Assembly (NCBI GenBank): GCA_009841265.1
Contig: VXMB01000009.1
Coordinates: 1,412,216 to 1,476,215, forward strand
Length of the DNA: 64,000 nucleotides
From: Gemmatimonadota bacterium
GTDB lineage: Bacteria > JAAXHH01
Direction of reading: 5' to 3'
Under the pieces are notes generated by a model. It made no database searches. It was not told where the DNA came from and saw only the letters and a program-made list of their open reading frames with translations. Positions 61,243-64,000 of the stretch are shown here, in pieces. The position numbers and the translations under genes are program-made. Positions within the stretch are counted from its first letter, which is position 1, and each line of letters opens with the position of its first letter.

Positions 61243-61952
61243 GACCGCTTGTCCCCCCAGTAGACCGTGGCTACCCCCAGCGTAAGGTCACGCCAGCCGG
61301 TGTCCACGAAACCCGCGTCCTCCATAAGCGTTCGGAAACGCTCCCGTTCAGGAAACGCTTCCACCGAAACCTGAAGGTACCGGTAAGCGTCCGCGTCTCC
61401 CGAGATCAGGCCGCCGATCCAGGGAATGGCATGCGCGGCGTAGAGCCGGTACAGCTGGCGAATCACCGGATAACGGGGAACGGAAAGCTCCAGCACCACC
61501 AGCCTGCCCCCGGGCTTCAACACGCGCCGGATGCAACGCAGACCTGCGGCGCGGTCGGTGAAGTTGCGCACGCCGAACGCCACCATCGCGCCGTCGAAGA
61601 TCCCGGACCGCAGGGGTAGGGCTTCGGCGCTTCCCCCGATGAATCGGATGGCCCGCCGCTCGGGATGCGCCGACTTCTTCCGGCCGATACGCATCATCCC
61701 CATCGCCGCGTCCACCCCCACGATCAACCGCGGTTTCCGCCGGCCCTTCATCGCTTCCAGCGCCAGGTCGCCCGTGCCGATGCCCACGTCGAGCAGCAGG
61801 TCTTCCGCGGACGCGTTCAGCGCGCGGACCGCGGCCCTGCGCCACCGGACATCGCCATATCCGCTCAGCAGGCGGTTGAGCAGGTCGTACCGGTGCCCGA
61901 TGCGATCGAACATGCACCGGATGTGCCGGGACTTTTCGTCTGCGGTACTCAT
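61239..61952 (-). CDS. menG: Demethylmenaquinone/ubiquinone methyltransferase
   Basis: A UbiE/MenG-type C-methyltransferase of 237 residues acting late in quinone synthesis. FDRIGHRYDLLNRLLS opens it, LLDVGIGTGDLALE is the SAM motif, and FGVRNFTDRAAGL and LVVLELSVP are diagnostic. The ATG overlaps the ubiA stop (ATGA). Because the window also suggests menaquinone, I favour demethylmenaquinone as substrate. Confidence 0.92.
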   Translation of the reverse strand: MSTADEKSRHIRCMFDRIGHRYDLLNRLLSGYGDVRWRRAAVRALNASAEDLLLDVGIGTGDLALEAMKGRRKPRLIVGVDAAMGMMRIGRKKSAHPERRAIRFIGGSAEALPLRSGIFDGAMVAFGVRNFTDRAAGLRCIRRVLKPGGRLVVLELSVPRYPVIRQLYRLYAAHAIPWIGGLISGDADAYRYLQVSVEAFPERERFRTLMEDAGFVDTGWRDLTLGVATVYWGDKRS

Positions 61953-62839
61953 ATCGGCCACAGGATATCGCCCAGCAGGAAAACGAAATAGACGACACTG
62001 ACCAGGCCATTCGTGTTGAAGAAGGCGACATCGATCTTCGAAAGGTCGTCCGGCTTGACGAGCGTGTGTTCGTAAACCAGCATCCCGGTTGCCAGTACGG
62101 TGCCGCACAGATAAAGCGCGTGCAGATCGAAAACCTGATGGACGGCCAGCAGGAACACGACCGTGACCGCGTGGAGCAGGCGGGCCGCCATCAAAGCCGG
62201 CCGGATCCCGAAGCGGCGGGGTATCGAGTGGACGCCCTGCGCGACGTCGAATTCGTAGTCCTGGCAGGCGTATATTATATCAAAGCCCGCCACCCAGGTC
62301 AACACGGCCGCCGCCAGCCAGAGCGGCGCGGGATCGAAGGCGCCGGTCACGGCAATCCACGCGCCTACCGGAGCGATGGCGAGGGCAAGGCCCAGGACCA
62401 GGTGAGTGGCCCAGGTGAAGCGCTTGAAATAGGAGTACGACAGGATCACCAGCAGGGCGATCGGCGACAGCTTGAGGCACAGTTCGTTGAGCTGGTAGGC
62501 GGAAAAGACGAACAGAGCGCAGCACGCGCCCACGATAAGGGCGACGGCGCGGGGCGCGATCCGTCCCTTCGGCAACGCCCGGTCCCACGTGCGGGGGTTC
62601 TTCCCGTCCATCACGCGATCGGCGAGCCGGTTGAATCCCATGGCCGCGCTCCGGGCGGACACCATGGCGATGACGATCCACACCAGTTGCAGCCCTTCGA
62701 TCCCATGACTCCGGGTGGCCAGGACCACGCCGGCCATGGCGAAGGGCAGCGCAAAAACGCTGTGGGAAAGCTTGATCATCCTGCCGAATACGACCACGGA
62801 TCCGATCGCGGACAGGGGCGATGGCGACTTCTGATTCAT
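61949..62839 (-). CDS. ubiA: UbiA-family prenyltransferase
   Basis: A 296-residue integral membrane prenyltransferase. The two Asp-rich motifs are NRLADRVMD and YACQDYEFDVAQG, both typical of the UbiA branch that includes 4-hydroxybenzoate octaprenyltransferase and the futalosine-pathway enzyme MqnP. Its neighbours menG and ubiX fit quinone assembly. The start sits at the end of an 18-bp tandem repeat; the repeat reads in frame (TTG CAC units), so upstream TTG starts are possible. Confidence 0.88.
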   Translation of the reverse strand: MNQKSPSPLSAIGSVVVFGRMIKLSHSVFALPFAMAGVVLATRSHGIEGLQLVWIVIAMVSARSAAMGFNRLADRVMDGKNPRTWDRALPKGRIAPRAVALIVGACCALFVFSAYQLNELCLKLSPIALLVILSYSYFKRFTWATHLVLGLALAIAPVGAWIAVTGAFDPAPLWLAAAVLTWVAGFDIIYACQDYEFDVAQGVHSIPRRFGIRPALMAARLLHAVTVVFLLAVHQVFDLHALYLCGTVLATGMLVYEHTLVKPDDLSKIDVAFFNTNGLVSVVYFVFLLGDILWPI

Positions 62840-62842
62840 AAC

Positions 62843-62896
62843 GTGCAACCTGGGTATAGCGTGCAACCTGCGTATGACGTGCAAGCTACGTGATGA
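62843..62896. repeat. Three tandem 18-bp repeats before ubiA
   Basis: GTGCAACCTGGGTATAGC, GTGCAACCTGCGTATGAC and a third, more degenerate copy run between the dinG stop and the ubiA start with an 18-bp period. On the coding strand each full copy reads CAGGTTGCACG, supplying an AGG core, and the period of six codons keeps the ubiA frame open through the array. Confidence 0.85.
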
Positions 62897-64000
62897 ATGA
62901 ACCGCGTTCGACCCGGCGTTTATCTCTCGCGCGGAACCAGTAGGTCACCCCCTCCACCAGGCCGTCCGCGTCGGGATAGATCTCCGATCCAGCCGGCAGG
63001 GAATCCAGGAACAGGCGTCCGTACGCCGTACCGACGACGCGCTGGTCCAGTATGGTGACGACGCCGTAGTCCCGGGTGGAACGGATGAGCCGGCCGAAGC
63101 CCTGCCTGAACTTGATGACCGCCTCCGGTACCTGGTATTCGAAAAAACTGTTGCGCCCCGCGTCTTCCAGGCGTTCCACCTGCGCCTGGACCAGCGGTTC
63201 GGTCGGCACCGCGAAGGGCAGCTTGACCAGAATGACCATCTCCAGCGACTTTCCCGGCACATCGACCCCTTCCCAGAAGCTGTCGGTGCCCAGCAGAACG
63301 GCGGTATCGGACCTGCGGAAACGATCCAGCAGCGCCGAGCGCGGTCCGGACGTGCCCTGCGCCAGCACGGCCACTCCGTGTTCCGCCAGGTCCGGTTCGA
63401 TGTCCTGGAAGGTCCGGTTCAACTGGGTGTACGAAGTGAACAGGACCAGGGTGCTCCGCATAGTGGAAACGACCAGGTCCAGGATGAGCCGGCTGACCGA
63501 GTCTTGAAAAGCATCGGATCTGGGCGTCGGAAAGGCGGCAGGCACGCAGACCAGCACCTGGTCCGCGTAATCGAAGGGCGAACCGATGCCCCGCACCTGG
63601 AGCCGCCGGGGATCGATCCGGTCGAGCCCCAGCCGTTCGAGCTGATAGTCGAAACGGTCTCCGACCGTCAGCGTGGCCGATGTGAGCACGGCCGTACGCA
63701 AAGGGCGGAAAAGGTCGTCGTGCAGCCGGTCCGCCACCCGGAGCGGCGCGGCGGTCAGGACGCACGACAGGGGTTGGGACCTGGCGGCTTCAACCCAGTA
63801 GACGCGCTCTCCCTCGTTCGCCTCCGTCAGTACGAAAAGTGCCTCTTCCATTGCCGTGCAGAAGTCCATGGCGGCCACGATGGCGTTCCCCCGTGATTCC
63901 CGGTCGTCCAGCCACGAATCGTGGACCTGGTCCAGCGTCGCGTGGAGCATGCCGAGGGACTCGCGCAGGCCGGCGAGACCCTCGATGAGCACCCGCGCCG
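62886..64000 (-). CDS. dinG: DinG-family ATP-dependent helicase (C-terminal part)
   Basis: The frame is open to the right edge, so only the C-terminal 371 residues or so are present. These include SATLTVGDRFDYQ, GTDSFWEGVDVPGKSLE and QGFGRLIRSTRDYG with ILDQR, the last motifs of XPD/DinG-like superfamily 2 helicases. The P-loop and iron-sulfur region would lie outside the window. DinG helicases unwind DNA-RNA hybrids and replication intermediates. It precedes ubiA with 46 bp between stop and start. Confidence 0.9.
   Translation of the reverse strand, partial: ARVLIEGLAGLRESLGMLHATLDQVHDSWLDDRESRGNAIVAAMDFCTAMEEALFVLTEANEGERVYWVEAARSQPLSCVLTAAPLRVADRLHDDLFRPLRTAVLTSATLTVGDRFDYQLERLGLDRIDPRRLQVRGIGSPFDYADQVLVCVPAAFPTPRSDAFQDSVSRLILDLVVSTMRSTLVLFTSYTQLNRTFQDIEPDLAEHGVAVLAQGTSGPRSALLDRFRRSDTAVLLGTDSFWEGVDVPGKSLEMVILVKLPFAVPTEPLVQAQVERLEDAGRNSFFEYQVPEAVIKFRQGFGRLIRSTRDYGVVTILDQRVVGTAYGRLFLDSLPAGSEIYPDADGLVEGVTYWFRARDKRRVERGSFIT

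Overview
The window is a GC-rich, gene-dense stretch of a Gram-negative bacterial chromosome. It carries periplasmic SurA/PpiC chaperones, several lipoproteins with clear lipoboxes, and a succinate dehydrogenase. Its mix of gene families includes phytanoyl-CoA dioxygenases, sulfatases, Gfo/Idh/MocA oxidoreductases, two DUF6785-type membrane proteins and plant-type LRR surface proteins. This mix is what I associate with uncultured marine or sponge-associated lineages such as Latescibacterota, Poribacteria or deep Gemmatimonadota. That placement is inference from gene content only. There is no rRNA, tRNA, CRISPR array or recognisable IS element.

Layout. 1-6.8 kb: two large exported proteins, a Calx-beta-like repeat protein cut by the left edge and a 1718-residue lipoprotein combining BIG2 domains, plant-type LRRs and a metzincin-like protease motif. 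7.2-20.6 kb: catabolic and accessory enzymes (PhyH, dienelactone hydrolase, HpcH aldolase, HisD, DUF1611, Gfo/Idh, sulfatase, sugar isomerase, SDR), ending in two convergent DUF6785 paralogues. 20.9-24.3 kb: sdhC-sdhA-sdhB with overlapping genes. 24.3-30.4 kb: a second catabolic block on the minus strand (two tiny genes, SDR, cyclase, PhyH, an orphan HsdR-N nuclease-like domain, Gfo/Idh, choline-sulfatase-like).

30.4-48.1 kb is a long minus-strand housekeeping block. It reads from purC through mfd, two peptidyl-prolyl isomerases, an S4 protein, a methyltransferase, holB, metG, tatD and rsmA, and then into four consecutive genes: a divergent polysaccharide deacetylase, a PdxJ homologue, a SecD homologue and a SecF homologue. 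These four keep the family folds but have lost the residues that define the activity. The SecD-like gene appears to start at ATT. This degenerate quartet is the most unusual part of the window.

48.3-51 kb on the plus strand carries a DUF4398 lipoprotein with its own terminator, then a PtsN-like EIIA, rph and rdgB behind a near-consensus sigma-70 promoter. 51-56 kb: a GH5-like hydrolase, a large alpha-helical unknown, a Cache-like lipoprotein, a HAD phosphatase and PlsC. 56.2-58.9 kb: DUF2851, a small unknown and an HTH protein with an acidic repeat tail. 58.9-64 kb: a minus-strand operon of dinG (cut by the right edge), ubiA, menG, ubiX, nth and a DapA-family enzyme. The four central genes overlap by 4 bp each. 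UbiA plus UbiX plus MenG suggests menaquinone synthesis, perhaps by the futalosine route, which would supply the quinone used by the succinate dehydrogenase.

Several gene junctions carry short tandem repeats that overlap ribosome-binding sites. Promoters of the sigma-70 type (TTGACA-like, 16-18 bp spacer, TATATT/TATAAT-like) can be read in front of several units.
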